41,072 nt of DNA from Bryobacterales bacterium. Its GTDB lineage: Bacteria; Acidobacteriota; Terriglobia; Bryobacterales; UBA6623. Position numbers and translations under genes: made by a program. Positions 1 to 8,129 of the stretch are shown in pieces. The DNA is taken from positions 1-41,072 of the forward strand of contig JAJEHF010000004.1 of NCBI GenBank assembly GCA_022823865.1, written 5' to 3'. Numbering within the stretch: the first letter of the stretch is position 1; the number at the start of each line of letters is the position of its first letter. The notes beneath the pieces are model-generated. The model was not told where the DNA came from. It worked only from the letters and a program-made list of their open reading frames with translations, and made no database searches.

Positions 1-1125
1 CTTCCCCCCTGCCGCTATAATCGCCTTCTCCCCAGCTCCTCTCCGCGGCCCCTCTTCATGCTCATCTGTGGATTGGAAAGGACTGCCCCAGCGCCGATTC
101 CATCTGCCGATCTGTATCGACGCATCCGTGCCGTAGACGGCAACGCCGTTGTCCTGCTCCTCCATTCCGTACGGATTCCAGATGCGCATTTCCCAGATCA
201 GGGCTTTGCCGCCGTACTGGAAAGTCACGTTCATCGTGTCGGGAGTCTGCTGGTCGTCGTCGAAGAAGATCTTCGCGCCCATGCCGCTGGCGCTCTTGGG
301 GAAGTCCACGCCCAGCGCCCAGCGGGCGATGTCGATCTGGTGCGCGCCGTCATTGCCGGCGTCGCCCGTGCCGAAGTGCCAGTGCCAGTGCCAGTTGTAG
401 TGGAAGCGGTTCTCATTGAACGGGATCCAAGGAGCGGGGCCCAGCCAGGTCTCGTAGTCGACCCCTTTGGGCACGGGTGAATTCGGCTTGTGGCCGATGT
501 TCTTGCGGAGTTGGACGTTCCACGCCTTCGCCATCAAAACGTCGCCCAGTGCTCCCGAGTGCGCGATCTCGATTGCCTCGCGAGTGGACGGACGGCTGCG
601 CGATTGCGTGCCAACTTGCACGATGCGTGCGTTGCGCCGGGCCGCGTCGAGCATCAGCCGGCCCTCGCGGATGTTGTGCGAGGGGGGCTTCTCGACGTAG
701 ACATCCTTGCCCGCATCACAGGCCAGGATCGTAGCCGGAGCGTGCCAATGGTCCGGCGTAGCCACGACAACGGCATCGACGTCGGCGTCGTCGAATAGGT
801 GACGCATGTCGTAGGTGGTTCGTGGCTGCGGTCTGTCCGCCTCGGCTAGGATCTGGCGAGCGCGTTCCAAAGATGCTTGATCTGCATCACAGATGTAAGA
901 GACATCCGCGTCCGGCAAGGAAACAAGCCCGCGCAGCAGGCTCCGGCCACGTCCGCCGACTCCGATGATGCCGAGGTTCACCCGGTCGCTCGGCGCGGCT
1001 GTGCCAGACGAGCCAGCGGCGATCGCGGAGGCTGCGCCGGCTCCCATGAAGGAGCGTCGGCTGATAGGACTGGTTGCCTCGTCAGCCAGAGGAGTAGAGT
1101 GCTCGTTGCTCGCTGGGGCGGTCAT
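1..1125 (-). CDS. Gfo/Idh/MocA-family oxidoreductase, Tat-exported, 3' end outside the window
   Basis: I translated this from the minus strand: it is open from an ATG at 1125 down to base 1, so the C-terminus lies beyond the left edge (375 codons visible). The N-terminus has a twin-arginine motif, SRRSFMGAG (residues 22-30), followed by an Ala-rich h-region, so it is probably exported folded with its cofactor. The mature part opens with a Rossmann motif GVGGRG (about 55-60), then has the EKP motif typical of the family (145-147) and a later segment with GAHQIDIARWALG characteristic of the Gfo/Idh/MocA C-terminal domain. Such enzymes are NAD(P)-dependent and act on sugars, inositols or their derivatives; the substrate cannot be read from the sequence. 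It appears to be a single gene: the tRNA upstream is on the other strand. Confidence 0.9.
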   Translation of the reverse strand, partial: MTAPASNEHSTPLADEATSPISRRSFMGAGAASAIAAGSSGTAAPSDRVNLGIIGVGGRGRSLLRGLVSLPDADVSYICDADQASLERARQILAEADRPQPRTTYDMRHLFDDADVDAVVVATPDHWHAPATILACDAGKDVYVEKPPSHNIREGRLMLDAARRNARIVQVGTQSRSRPSTREAIEIAHSGALGDVLMAKAWNVQLRKNIGHKPNSPVPKGVDYETWLGPAPWIPFNENRFHYNWHWHWHFGTGDAGNDGAHQIDIARWALGVDFPKSASGMGAKIFFDDDQQTPDTMNVTFQYGGKALIWEMRIWNPYGMEEQDNGVAVYGTDASIQIGRWNRRWGSPFQSTDEHEEGPRRGAGEKAIIAAGGK

Positions 1126-1405
1126 TGTGCGGCCCACGGTCACGGTATCACAGCGGACCCCTTCAATGTTCGGAGCCCGCCATCCCCGCAGGAGTACCGA
1201 AAACGGCTCGATGGATACCTGCTTCGGCAATGCGGCCATTCTGGTTCCGAAGCTTGGTCCGAGTCGGGCGAGGAGTGATTCCAGCCGGTACGGGCTGAGG
1301 TGCGATAGCTCAATCAGAGGGGTTCGGAGTGGCGAAGCGCGCTTTGCAAGCGCCGGTATACCACAGGGCTAGGCACAGCCTTACTGTTACACTGAACGTA
1401 AGCTT

Positions 1406-1481
<76 letters not shown>

Positions 1482-1661
1482 CTTTCATCCTTGGCTCTGG
1501 GCTGATACGTCGAGGCAAAGCCGCTGCCAAATGACGGCGAGCCATTCGAGGCACAAATGCGGTGCCTAGTGCCGGATTCGCAAGCGTGACAGGCCGAGGA
1601 GCGCGGCTCAACTCCGCCATCGCCGAAAGCTTGAAGGCGCTGGGGTTCTGCGGGGCGGCGA

Positions 1662-2573
1662 GTGACAGCGCGAGACGAGGCTATCCGGCTGCGATTGAGG
1701 CTGGGCGAAGACATCAGCTGGGAGTTCAAGCAGATTAAGTTCTCCGGAAACCGTCCAATTAGTCCCGATCGGGGCGATCTAGCCGATGAGATCATTGCGT
1801 TCGCGAACGCAAGCGGCGGTACCTTGCTGTGCGGTGTCACGGACGACGGACAGATCCAGGGGATGTCTCGCGAGCAGATGGCGGCGCTGGACCATCTTCT
1901 GGTCGACGTGAGCACCGACAGCATCGAGCCCTCGGTCTGCATCGACATCCATCGCAGGGAGGTCGATGGCAGCGCCTTTCTGCTGGTGGGTGTAGCCAAA
2001 GGGGATTCTCTGCATGAGCACAACGGTCGAAGCCTCGTCCGAGTCGGCGCGGCCAAGCGTCAGATGACCGCTGACGAATGCTTGCGGCTGTCGCAACAGC
2101 GAGCGCAGAGTCGATACGTGTGGTTTGACGAGCAGCCAGTTCTTGGGACCGGGTTTGACACCTTGGATGAGGGGCTTTGGAGGCCGCTGTTGAGCGCCCA
2201 GGGCGCCGCCGAGCCTGAGCTGGCACTGGCCAACCTCGCGCTGCTCGCTTTAGACGAGTCCGGCATCCAGCGAGCGACGGTCGCTGGTCTGCTGCTGTGC
2301 TCACGGCACCCGGAGCGGTGGCTGCCGAGCGCCAGCATCATGGCGACCCGGTATCGGGGCACAGACCGCAGCTCGGGCCAAGTCGACGCTCAGGAGATCA
2401 CGGGTCCCCTGCAGCGACAGATCGCAGACGCAGTCGCGTTCGCCATGCGAAACATGCAGGTCGGGGATCGCAAGGTGCCGGCGCGGATAGACATGCCGCA
2501 GTACAGCGACAAAAGCCATCTTCGAGGCAGTTGTGAACGCCGTGGTGCACCGCGACTATGGCATACACGGTAG
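1662..2573 (+). CDS. AlbA/Schlafen-type ATP-binding protein, N-terminal part (frameshifted)
   Basis: Starts at GTG 1662. Residues about 17-135 form an AlbA_2 (Schlafen AAA_4-like) domain: EFKQIK near the start, then ADEIIAFANASGGTLLCGV, which is the usual nucleic-acid/nucleotide binding core of these RecG-like ATPases. Residues up to about 284 continue the family's linker (ATVAGLLLCSRHPERWLP). After the codon AAA at 2511-2513 the family sequence continues in the next frame (AIFEAVVNAVVHRDY, starting GCC at 2515). One extra A in the run AAAA at 2511-2514 explains this; the tail after that point (SHLRGSC... to 2573) is out-of-frame sequence. Together with 2533-3405 it is one gene, broken by a natural frameshift or a homopolymer sequencing error. 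Such proteins occur in defence and regulatory contexts; the function is unproven. Confidence 0.8.
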   Translation: MTARDEAIRLRLRLGEDISWEFKQIKFSGNRPISPDRGDLADEIIAFANASGGTLLCGVTDDGQIQGMSREQMAALDHLLVDVSTDSIEPSVCIDIHRREVDGSAFLLVGVAKGDSLHEHNGRSLVRVGAAKRQMTADECLRLSQQRAQSRYVWFDEQPVLGTGFDTLDEGLWRPLLSAQGAAEPELALANLALLALDESGIQRATVAGLLLCSRHPERWLPSASIMATRYRGTDRSSGQVDAQEITGPLQRQIADAVAFAMRNMQVGDRKVPARIDMPQYSDKSHLRGSCERRGAPRLWHTR

Positions 2574-3405
2574 CTGTGTCCGCCTCTCGATGTTTGCCGA
2601 CCGTTTGGAGATCCAATCTCCTGGCGCATTACCCAATACGCTGACGCTTGAGAGCATGGCATTGCGGCAGGCAACGCGGAACCAAGCTATCGCCTCTCTG
2701 ATGGGCCGGATGGGGGTCGGGGACATCCGCGGCTCCGCCGACCGGCGTTACTTCATGGAGCGCCGCAGGGACGGCGTGCCGATCATCCAGCGTGAGACCC
2801 GGGAACTGTCCGGCAGGCCGCCGGAGTACCGCCTCCTAGACGGAGCGGAAGTCATGCTCGTCATCCCGGCCGCTCCGCAGGATGCGACCCCCACCCGGGC
2901 GGTCGTGGCTGTGCGGACCGAGGGGCGACCGCTGCCGGGGGCGGAGGTGCTAGTCCTCTTCCCGAACAAGACTTGGAAGCAGGCGGTTGCAGACGAGAAC
3001 GGCGAGGCCGCCATCGAACTCTACACGACCGAGCTACCGATGACCGTATTCGGCGCTGCGCCAGGTCACGCGGGATGTCTTGCGCGGGAATGGCTTCCGT
3101 CCAGCGGCGCGCCGGCGCTGGAGCTGCGCCTCATACCGCGGGGTGGAAGCGTGATTTTTTCTGAGGCCTCAGGCTGCCTCCCCGGTCTCAAGGGTCGCCT
3201 GAACCCCATACGAGACACGTTAGAACGAACATACCTTTACGCCTCCAACATCGCCATCGAACGGGGCAAGCAGCAGCCTGTCCACTTCGTGCCTGGCGAA
3301 GAGCTGCTGCTCACCGATTCGGATGGCACGGAGTGCCTCGTCCGCGTCCTCGATGTCGTGGGCCGCTCGTCGCTCGTCGAGTATCGTTTGCCCGAGCCTG
3401 ATTGA
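2533..3405 (+). CDS. AlbA/Schlafen-type ATP-binding protein, C-terminal part (frameshifted)
   Basis: This frame resumes the protein begun at 1662. It opens with VVNAVVHRDYGIHGS, the N-box of the HATPase_c_4 domain found at the C-terminus of AlbA-containing RecG-like proteins, followed by VRLSMFADRLEIQSPGALP, the matching strand-turn with a GxLP-type motif. From about residue 115 it has a carboxypeptidase-regulatory/Ig-like segment (RPLPGAEVLVLFPNKTW ... ADENGEAAIEL) and then a tail of about 100 residues I do not recognise. The GTG at 2533 is inside the conserved domain, so it is unlikely to be a natural start; real coding in this frame begins at 2515. The ordinary reading is a single 580-residue protein with a one-base insertion. 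Confidence 0.75.
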   Translation: MNAVVHRDYGIHGSCVRLSMFADRLEIQSPGALPNTLTLESMALRQATRNQAIASLMGRMGVGDIRGSADRRYFMERRRDGVPIIQRETRELSGRPPEYRLLDGAEVMLVIPAAPQDATPTRAVVAVRTEGRPLPGAEVLVLFPNKTWKQAVADENGEAAIELYTTELPMTVFGAAPGHAGCLAREWLPSSGAPALELRLIPRGGSVIFSEASGCLPGLKGRLNPIRDTLERTYLYASNIAIERGKQQPVHFVPGEELLLTDSDGTECLVRVLDVVGRSSLVEYRLPEPD

Positions 3406-3664
3406 GTTTCGGCGATTTGCGGGATGCACGCTAGGGCAGGAACACGCTCCCGACGAATGAGGGTAGTGTGGCGGACGATTCGTGAAGCTTGTTGACTTCA
3501 GGCTTCATCGACGATGCCATGCGGTGAATTGGGCGGGCCGTCACGATTCCAGAGCCCGCTACGGTCCAGGGCCGGGCTCCGTGATCATCAGAGCCTGAGA
3601 TTCGCAGGGGATAGTAGGCAATCTGGTGTAATGTCGGCGAACGTTCTGCCGACGCGACAACGTG

Positions 3665-3817
3665 ACCATTGACTGGACGCAGCGTGAGAACGTAAGTGCC
3701 AGACTTCGAATTCTTGTGAAGCGCGTGTTGCGGAAGCACGGTTATCCTCTAGGCAAGTAGGAGGCGCGGACCCAGACGGCATTGGAGCAGGCCGAGGCTC
3801 TATCGCTTGACTGGGCC
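3665..3817 (+). pseudogene. Remnant of a type I restriction enzyme HsdR C-terminus
   Basis: In the frame of base 3665 the DNA reads [19 protein letters not shown], then [11 protein letters not shown], a TAG stop at 3758-3760, then EARTQTALEQAEALSLDWA up to 3817. This matches, in order and spacing, the conserved end of type I restriction R subunits (DWT-RE-VRAKLR...VKR-LRK-GYPPDKQE-AT-TVLEQAE-L---W). The stop replaces the usual Gln codon, and nothing upstream of 3665 resembles the remaining roughly 900 residues of HsdR; a stop lies just upstream at 3629-3631. It is therefore a ghost of a lost restriction-modification locus. The end of the remnant lies 67 bases before the start of the primase-helicase, which suggests the two were once neighbours. 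Confidence 0.7.
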
Positions 3818-3884
3818 ACGAGAGCGCCCCGAGGCGACCGGAGACACTCTGGACGGTAGCCGTGAATTCACCGGCGGTGACTAC

Positions 3885-6353
3885 ATGCAAGAATCGATCG
3901 TCGGAGTGGGCGCGTCTGGCACAGATCGGCAAGCCGATCGATCATCTGATCGCGAGGAGGTCGCGCTCATTCACCAGCAGCTCGCGCGACTCGCGGACGA
4001 GAAAGCCGCACTTGAGGCCCGACTTGTCCAGCTCACGACTGCAGCTTCGGAGAAACCGAAGGGAGCCCAGCCCAAGGGGCCAGTGACGAGCCGCTCAGCG
4101 GCAGGCCAGAAGGTTGCGCTCTTTCGATCGCTTTTTCGCGGGCGCGAAGATGTTTTCCCACAGCGGTGGGAAAACGCTAGGACAGGCCGATCAGGCTACG
4201 CCCCTGCGTGTGGCAACGAATGGATGGCGGGCCTGTGTGACAAACCTCGAATCAAGTGCACCGCCTGCCCAAATCAAGCATTTCGGGCGGTCACCGATGG
4301 AGTGATCGATGGACATCTGAGGGGCCGCCGCACGGTCGGCGTCTATCCGATGCTTCCCGACGATACCTGTCGTTTTCTGGCCGCTGACTTCGACCGGGAT
4401 ACGTGGCGGCAGGACGTCGATGCGTTTATGGCAGTGTGCCGGTCGAGAAAGGTGCCAGCCGCACTGGAACGGTCACGTTCGGGTAATGGCGGTCACGTCT
4501 GGGTCTTCTTTTCGGAACCCGTGCCCGCTGTACTTGCGCGTCGTCTGGGCACCCATTTGCTGACCGAAGCCATGGAGCGCAACCCCGACATCGGGTTCGA
4601 GTCCTATGACCGGTTTTTCCCGAGTCAAGACACCCTGCCGTCCGGAGGCTTTGGCAATCTCATCGCGCTGCCCCTCGAACGCGGTCCCCGGGAACGCGGC
4701 AACAGCTTGTTCCTCGACGAGCACTTCGAGCCTTGGCCGGACCAATGGGCGTTTCTCTCGTCGCTTCGCCGCTTATCCCTAGCGGAGACGTCAGAGATCG
4801 TCGATCAAGCCATCCGGCAAGGACGGGTTGTCGGGCTGCGTCTACCGATTGACGACGAGGACGAAGCACCTTGGACAGCGCCGCCATCGGGCCGCCGTAC
4901 CTTGCCTAAGGTCGTCCCACCGCTCCCGGAGCGCGTCGAAGTGGTTCTGGGCGACCGAATCTTCATTCCACGCGCCGGTTTGCCACCGGCCCTTGTCAAC
5001 CGGCTCGTTCGCCTCGCCGCCTTCCAGAATCCTGCCTTTTATACCGCGCAGGCGATGCGACGTTCGACCTTCGGCATTCCCCGTATCGTGGCATGTGCCG
5101 AATTGCTCTCGCATCACATCGCGTTGCCGCGAGGGTGTCGTGATGCGATGGAGCAACTGTTCGAAGACGTGGGCATTGCCGTGCATCTGAGCGATGAGCG
5201 TTGTATCGGCTGTCCCGTCGAGACAGCCTTCCTCGGGGACCTGACGCCGGAACAGCAGGCGGCTGCTGATGCTGTTCTGGCGCACGAGACTGGCGTGCTG
5301 GCGGCTACAACCGCGTTCGGGAAGACAGTCGTCGCCGCGTCCCTCATCGCTGCCCGGGGGACCAACACGCTAGTCCTGGTTCATCGTCGACAGCTCATGG
5401 ACCAGTGGATTGCGCGCCTCGGAGCATTCCTTGATCTTCCGTCGTCCTCAATTGGCCAAATTGGCGGGGGCAAACGTGAGCCTACAGGCATCGTCGATGT
5501 CGCAGTCATCCAAAGCCTTGTGCGAAATAGCGAAGTCGACGACATAGTCTCCGACTATGGGCACCTCGTTGTCGATGAGTGTCATCACCTCTCGGCCGTG
5601 AGCTTCGAGGCGGTAGCGTCTCGCGCCAAGGCGAAGTTCGTGCTCGGACTATCTGCGACTGTCACGCGTAAGGACGGCCACCATCCGATTGTCTTTATGC
5701 AATGTGGTCCGGTTCGATTCCGGGCAAGCGCTAAGGCGCAGGCCCGACAGCGCCCATTCAGCCATCGGGCGGTCTTGCGTGCCACAGCATTCAAGATGCC
5801 AGAAGGGATCGACGCGGAGAGCCCACCGATCCATCATGTCTACGCCGCCTTAGCTGCGGACGAGGATCGCAACGACATGATCTTCAACGACGTGTTGCAA
5901 GCGCTCGAGGCGGGACGTTCGCCGATCCTTTTAACGGAACGCAAGCGCCATGCAGAATATTTTGCGGACAGACTCGACCACTTCGCCCGGAACGTTCTAC
6001 TTCTCCGGGGAGGAATGGGGGCCAAGCAGCGCAGCGAGGTTATGGAGCGTCTCAGGGATGTTTCCGACACGGAAGAACGCGTTCTGATCGCGACTGGCCG
6101 ATATATCGGTGAGGGTTTCGACGACACCCGCCTTGACACACTATTCTTGGCCATGCCGGTCTCTTGGAAGGGCGTACTCGCGCAGTACGTGGGCCGCCTG
6201 CACCGGCTGCACCCAGCGAAGCGCGAAGTGTTGGTCTATGACTACGTCGATAATGCTGTGCCCACACTCAGGCGCATGAGCGAGAAGCGGATCCGCGGCT
6301 ATGGCAGCCTTGGCTATTCCGTCGAGACATTGGACGCGCCGAATGACGTGTGA
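3885..6353 (+). CDS. AEP-type primase (TOTE-like) fused to a superfamily 2 helicase
   Basis: The start is taken as ATG 3885, because upstream in-frame TTG 3807 overlaps the HsdR remnant; this gives 822 residues. Order of parts: a short coiled coil (about 25-50); a Cys cluster C109, C118, C125, C128 that looks like a zinc site; an archaeo-eukaryotic primase core with ADFD (D168, D170), SGNGGHVWVFF (H204) and PSQDTLPSGGFGN (D249); then an SF2 helicase with a P-loop TTAFGKT (475-481), DECH box (564-567), SAT (590-592) and motif VI QYVGRLHR. This arrangement matches the primase-helicase proteins named for TOTE conflict systems, often annotated only as 'DEAD/DEAH helicase'. All catalytic residues seem present, so it is probably active on nucleic acid. 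The gene stands alone apart from the HsdR ghost and the AlbA gene upstream, which supports a defence or mobile-element role by inference. Confidence 0.85.
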   Translation: MQESIVGVGASGTDRQADRSSDREEVALIHQQLARLADEKAALEARLVQLTTAASEKPKGAQPKGPVTSRSAAGQKVALFRSLFRGREDVFPQRWENARTGRSGYAPACGNEWMAGLCDKPRIKCTACPNQAFRAVTDGVIDGHLRGRRTVGVYPMLPDDTCRFLAADFDRDTWRQDVDAFMAVCRSRKVPAALERSRSGNGGHVWVFFSEPVPAVLARRLGTHLLTEAMERNPDIGFESYDRFFPSQDTLPSGGFGNLIALPLERGPRERGNSLFLDEHFEPWPDQWAFLSSLRRLSLAETSEIVDQAIRQGRVVGLRLPIDDEDEAPWTAPPSGRRTLPKVVPPLPERVEVVLGDRIFIPRAGLPPALVNRLVRLAAFQNPAFYTAQAMRRSTFGIPRIVACAELLSHHIALPRGCRDAMEQLFEDVGIAVHLSDERCIGCPVETAFLGDLTPEQQAAADAVLAHETGVLAATTAFGKTVVAASLIAARGTNTLVLVHRRQLMDQWIARLGAFLDLPSSSIGQIGGGKREPTGIVDVAVIQSLVRNSEVDDIVSDYGHLVVDECHHLSAVSFEAVASRAKAKFVLGLSATVTRKDGHHPIVFMQCGPVRFRASAKAQARQRPFSHRAVLRATAFKMPEGIDAESPPIHHVYAALAADEDRNDMIFNDVLQALEAGRSPILLTERKRHAEYFADRLDHFARNVLLLRGGMGAKQRSEVMERLRDVSDTEERVLIATGRYIGEGFDDTRLDTLFLAMPVSWKGVLAQYVGRLHRLHPAKREVLVYDYVDNAVPTLRRMSEKRIRGYGSLGYSVETLDAPNDV

Positions 6354-6434
6354 AGATTGCATGGCACCATCGCCTGATGATGCTGGCATAGACAGAAAAG
6401 AAGGGAATTCGGAACAGCGCGGATGTCCTGGCCG

Positions 6435-6647
6435 CTAAACCTTTTCCATGTCCCAGACACTCAAAGCATTCTCTGCGCCCAGGTTTGACTGAACCGCGTT
6501 CCCTGCGTCATTGAAGCCGGATTGTGTGGGCGGAAGCCGGGGCGCTGGGACGGGGGCCGGAGTCGGCAACGGAGCCTGGATGCTGAAGCACCCCGGGGCG
6601 AGTCCGAGCGCCAGCGCTGCCATAATCAGCTTCAGTCTTCCTGTCAT
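6435..6647 (-). CDS. Small lipoprotein, unknown function
   Basis: ATG at 6647 is preceded by AGGA about six bases upstream, giving 70 residues. The N-terminus MTGRLKLIMAALALGLAPGC is a textbook lipoprotein signal: two positive charges, a hydrophobic stretch and a lipobox-like LAPGC, so Cys20 would be lipidated. It is followed by a proline-rich spacer (PLPTPAPVPAPRLPP) and a short polar tail ending ENALSVWDMEKV. I do not recognise the family. It is oriented like the GWxTD gene but separated from the next gene by about 145 bases. A longer in-frame start at 6683 would spoil the signal peptide. Confidence 0.55.
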   Translation of the reverse strand: MTGRLKLIMAALALGLAPGCFSIQAPLPTPAPVPAPRLPPTQSGFNDAGNAVQSNLGAENALSVWDMEKV

Positions 6648-6792
6648 CGCGAATCCTGACGGGTCCCAATCATAGCCTGTCAAGGTTTCGACACGTTATG
6701 GACTGATACTGACCGATTCGAGGAGCAGGCTAGGCGGCTAGGAAGACCGGCAGGGCGACCACCTGTCCCTTACCGTGCCGCCAATCCCGCTG

Positions 6793-7164
6793 TTATCTTC
6801 GCTTTCGCCGCGTCAATCTCAGAATGCGGTCGGCCGCCTGCGGCAAGTGCGTCGGGCCTAGGGGCCAGATCTGGCCAGATTCGCCTGTCAGGACCCAGGA
6901 ATCGGAGTTGACGATGCATACGAGTTCGCCATCGCGCAATGCCACCCGCCTGCCGCTCCCGAGAATGGCCATCTTGGCGATGGCGGCAATGCGGTGCACG
7001 ACTTCGCTGATCGGGATCCGCATCCGCACTCCTTGGCGTCTGAAATTGATGTACGAATCGTTGAAGGGCTCGTTCCATCTTCCCGGCGAGGGCAGGCCCA
7101 TCGTGTTTGCGATTGCCGCTTCGCCAATCCCGCTCGAGCCGTAATGCCCCGTGGCAGGCCTCAC
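6793..7164 (-). CDS. Hypothetical protein downstream of the GWxTD gene
   Basis: A GTG at 7164 overlaps the stop of the GWxTD gene in a GTGA arrangement, giving about 123 residues; an internal ATG at 7101 would give 102. The stretch NEPFNDSYINFRRQGVRMRIP followed by VVHRIAAIAKMAIL and RRVALRDGELVCIVNSDSWVL reads like real protein rather than noise. The end is basic (RILRLTRRKRR). No family recognised. Two other frames are also open here, so the choice rests on amino-acid composition and the overlapping start; treat as tentative. Confidence 0.4.
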   Translation of the reverse strand: MRPATGHYGSSGIGEAAIANTMGLPSPGRWNEPFNDSYINFRRQGVRMRIPISEVVHRIAAIAKMAILGSGRRVALRDGELVCIVNSDSWVLTGESGQIWPLGPTHLPQAADRILRLTRRKRR

Positions 7165-7718
7165 TGCGCCGTGGGAGCCCTTCTGAGTCGGTACTCGCCG
7201 GTCTTGGCAGGATCCTCGAACACTAGCATGCCCTCGCCACCGCCGCCGTCGGGCCAACGGTACCACCAGATCTCGAACGGGTGGTTGGCAGTGAACCCGC
7301 CGTCTTCGCTGGACAGCGGCCGATACTGGCCGCCCGAGGGGTGGGATTCGATCTCGTCCGGCGGCCCTTGTGTGACATACGTCCGGCCTCGGTCGGTCTG
7401 CCAGCCGGGGATCTGCCAGGCGAACCGCTCGTTGGCGTAGGCAATGCGCCGGTAGTGCTCTTCCTCGTATTCGTTCGCGGTCGAGTCAGGCGTGGGGTCG
7501 CGCCGCTTCCAGAACGACTCGATGAAGTGCTCGCGCTCCTCGTCCGTTGTCAACTTGACGAACGCCTCGCGCTCTTCGCTCGCGATGATGTAGAGGACAT
7601 CCTCGTCGAGCCATCGCTTGAAGGGCCCCCGGAGCTCCTCTTCCGTCTGTGCCCCGCAGGACCAGGCCAAACCGGATGTAGCCAGCGCAGCAATCCCAAT
7701 CCCGATTCGGTTGTGCAT
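7161..7718 (-). CDS. Exported GWxTD domain protein
   Basis: The start is ATG 7718, with a GGGGGAGGG ribosome-binding stretch immediately upstream; the protein has 185 residues. Residues 1-24 look like a signal peptide ending near SCGAQ. The mature domain has the defining GWQTD motif (105-109), followed by RGRTYVTQGPPDEIE, which together identify the GWxTD family. Upstream of the motif is ESFWKRRDPTP, also typical. GWxTD proteins are abundant in Acidobacteriota and related phyla; their biochemical role is unknown. The stop overlaps the GTG of the next small gene, so the two are probably cotranscribed. A purine-rich tandem (acaaggggg repeated) sits just before the start. Confidence 0.85.
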   Translation of the reverse strand: MHNRIGIGIAALATSGLAWSCGAQTEEELRGPFKRWLDEDVLYIIASEEREAFVKLTTDEEREHFIESFWKRRDPTPDSTANEYEEEHYRRIAYANERFAWQIPGWQTDRGRTYVTQGPPDEIESHPSGGQYRPLSSEDGGFTANHPFEIWWYRWPDGGGGEGMLVFEDPAKTGEYRLRRAPTAQ

Positions 7719-8129
7719 CCCTCCCCCTTGTCCCCCTTGTCGGCGGCGCCCGCCGGAATCGCCGGAGCCCCTCGGCCTCACTCGACCGCTTCAGGCCCTT
7801 GCGCGCTCCGGCGGTAGTGCCAAGTTCGACTCTAGAGCCTTCAGTGCGGCCGGTCAAGCGTGAGACCGGGCTTGTTCAGCTCAGCCTTTACCACGGCCAT
7901 CGCGGCGGTCACCTAGCTGGGCCTGAAGAGCTCGCTAGCGCCGTCGGCGTGTCGCTGTTCGAGCGATCCGTGAAACGCGATTGTGAAGCCAGCGGTTGAG
8001 GAAAGCTCGGCTCGCTGCGAGTGCCAAGATGGTACCGTTGCCCGGGTGGAGCCGCCCTCTGGTCATGGCTGACCCGGCCCCCGCCGACGAGCGGTGGGGG
8101 TGCCCCACGCACTGGCGTGACCGGCGCAT
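7719..8129. other. Gene-poor gap with the left 62-bp repeat
   Basis: About 410 bases without a convincing gene. It holds the leader of the GWxTD gene on its left and the left copy of the 62-bp direct repeat (7964-8025). Short open frames on both strands cross it, but none has a family signature or a good ribosome-binding site. Confidence 0.5.
7964..8025 (+). repeat. 62-bp direct repeat, left copy
   Basis: By hand alignment 51 of 62 positions match 9936-9997, in the same orientation and without gaps. Shared words include GAAACGCGATTG, GTTGAGGA and CGAGTGCC. The copies are 1,972 bp apart and bracket the nuclease pair and integrase remnant. On the minus strand both copies can be read in the same frame as similar peptides (LNRWLHNRVSRI and LNFWLCNRVSRI), so they may derive from an old coding sequence or an element boundary. 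Confidence 0.65.

Noticed and set aside
3431..3739. Minus-strand 102-codon frame before the HsdR remnant
   Set aside because: No recognisable family, and the plus strand in the overlapping part carries the HsdR similarity.
1482..6400. Copy of the tRNA-Ala 3' end as attachment site
   Set aside because: Looked for the T-arm and acceptor sequence downstream and did not find it.
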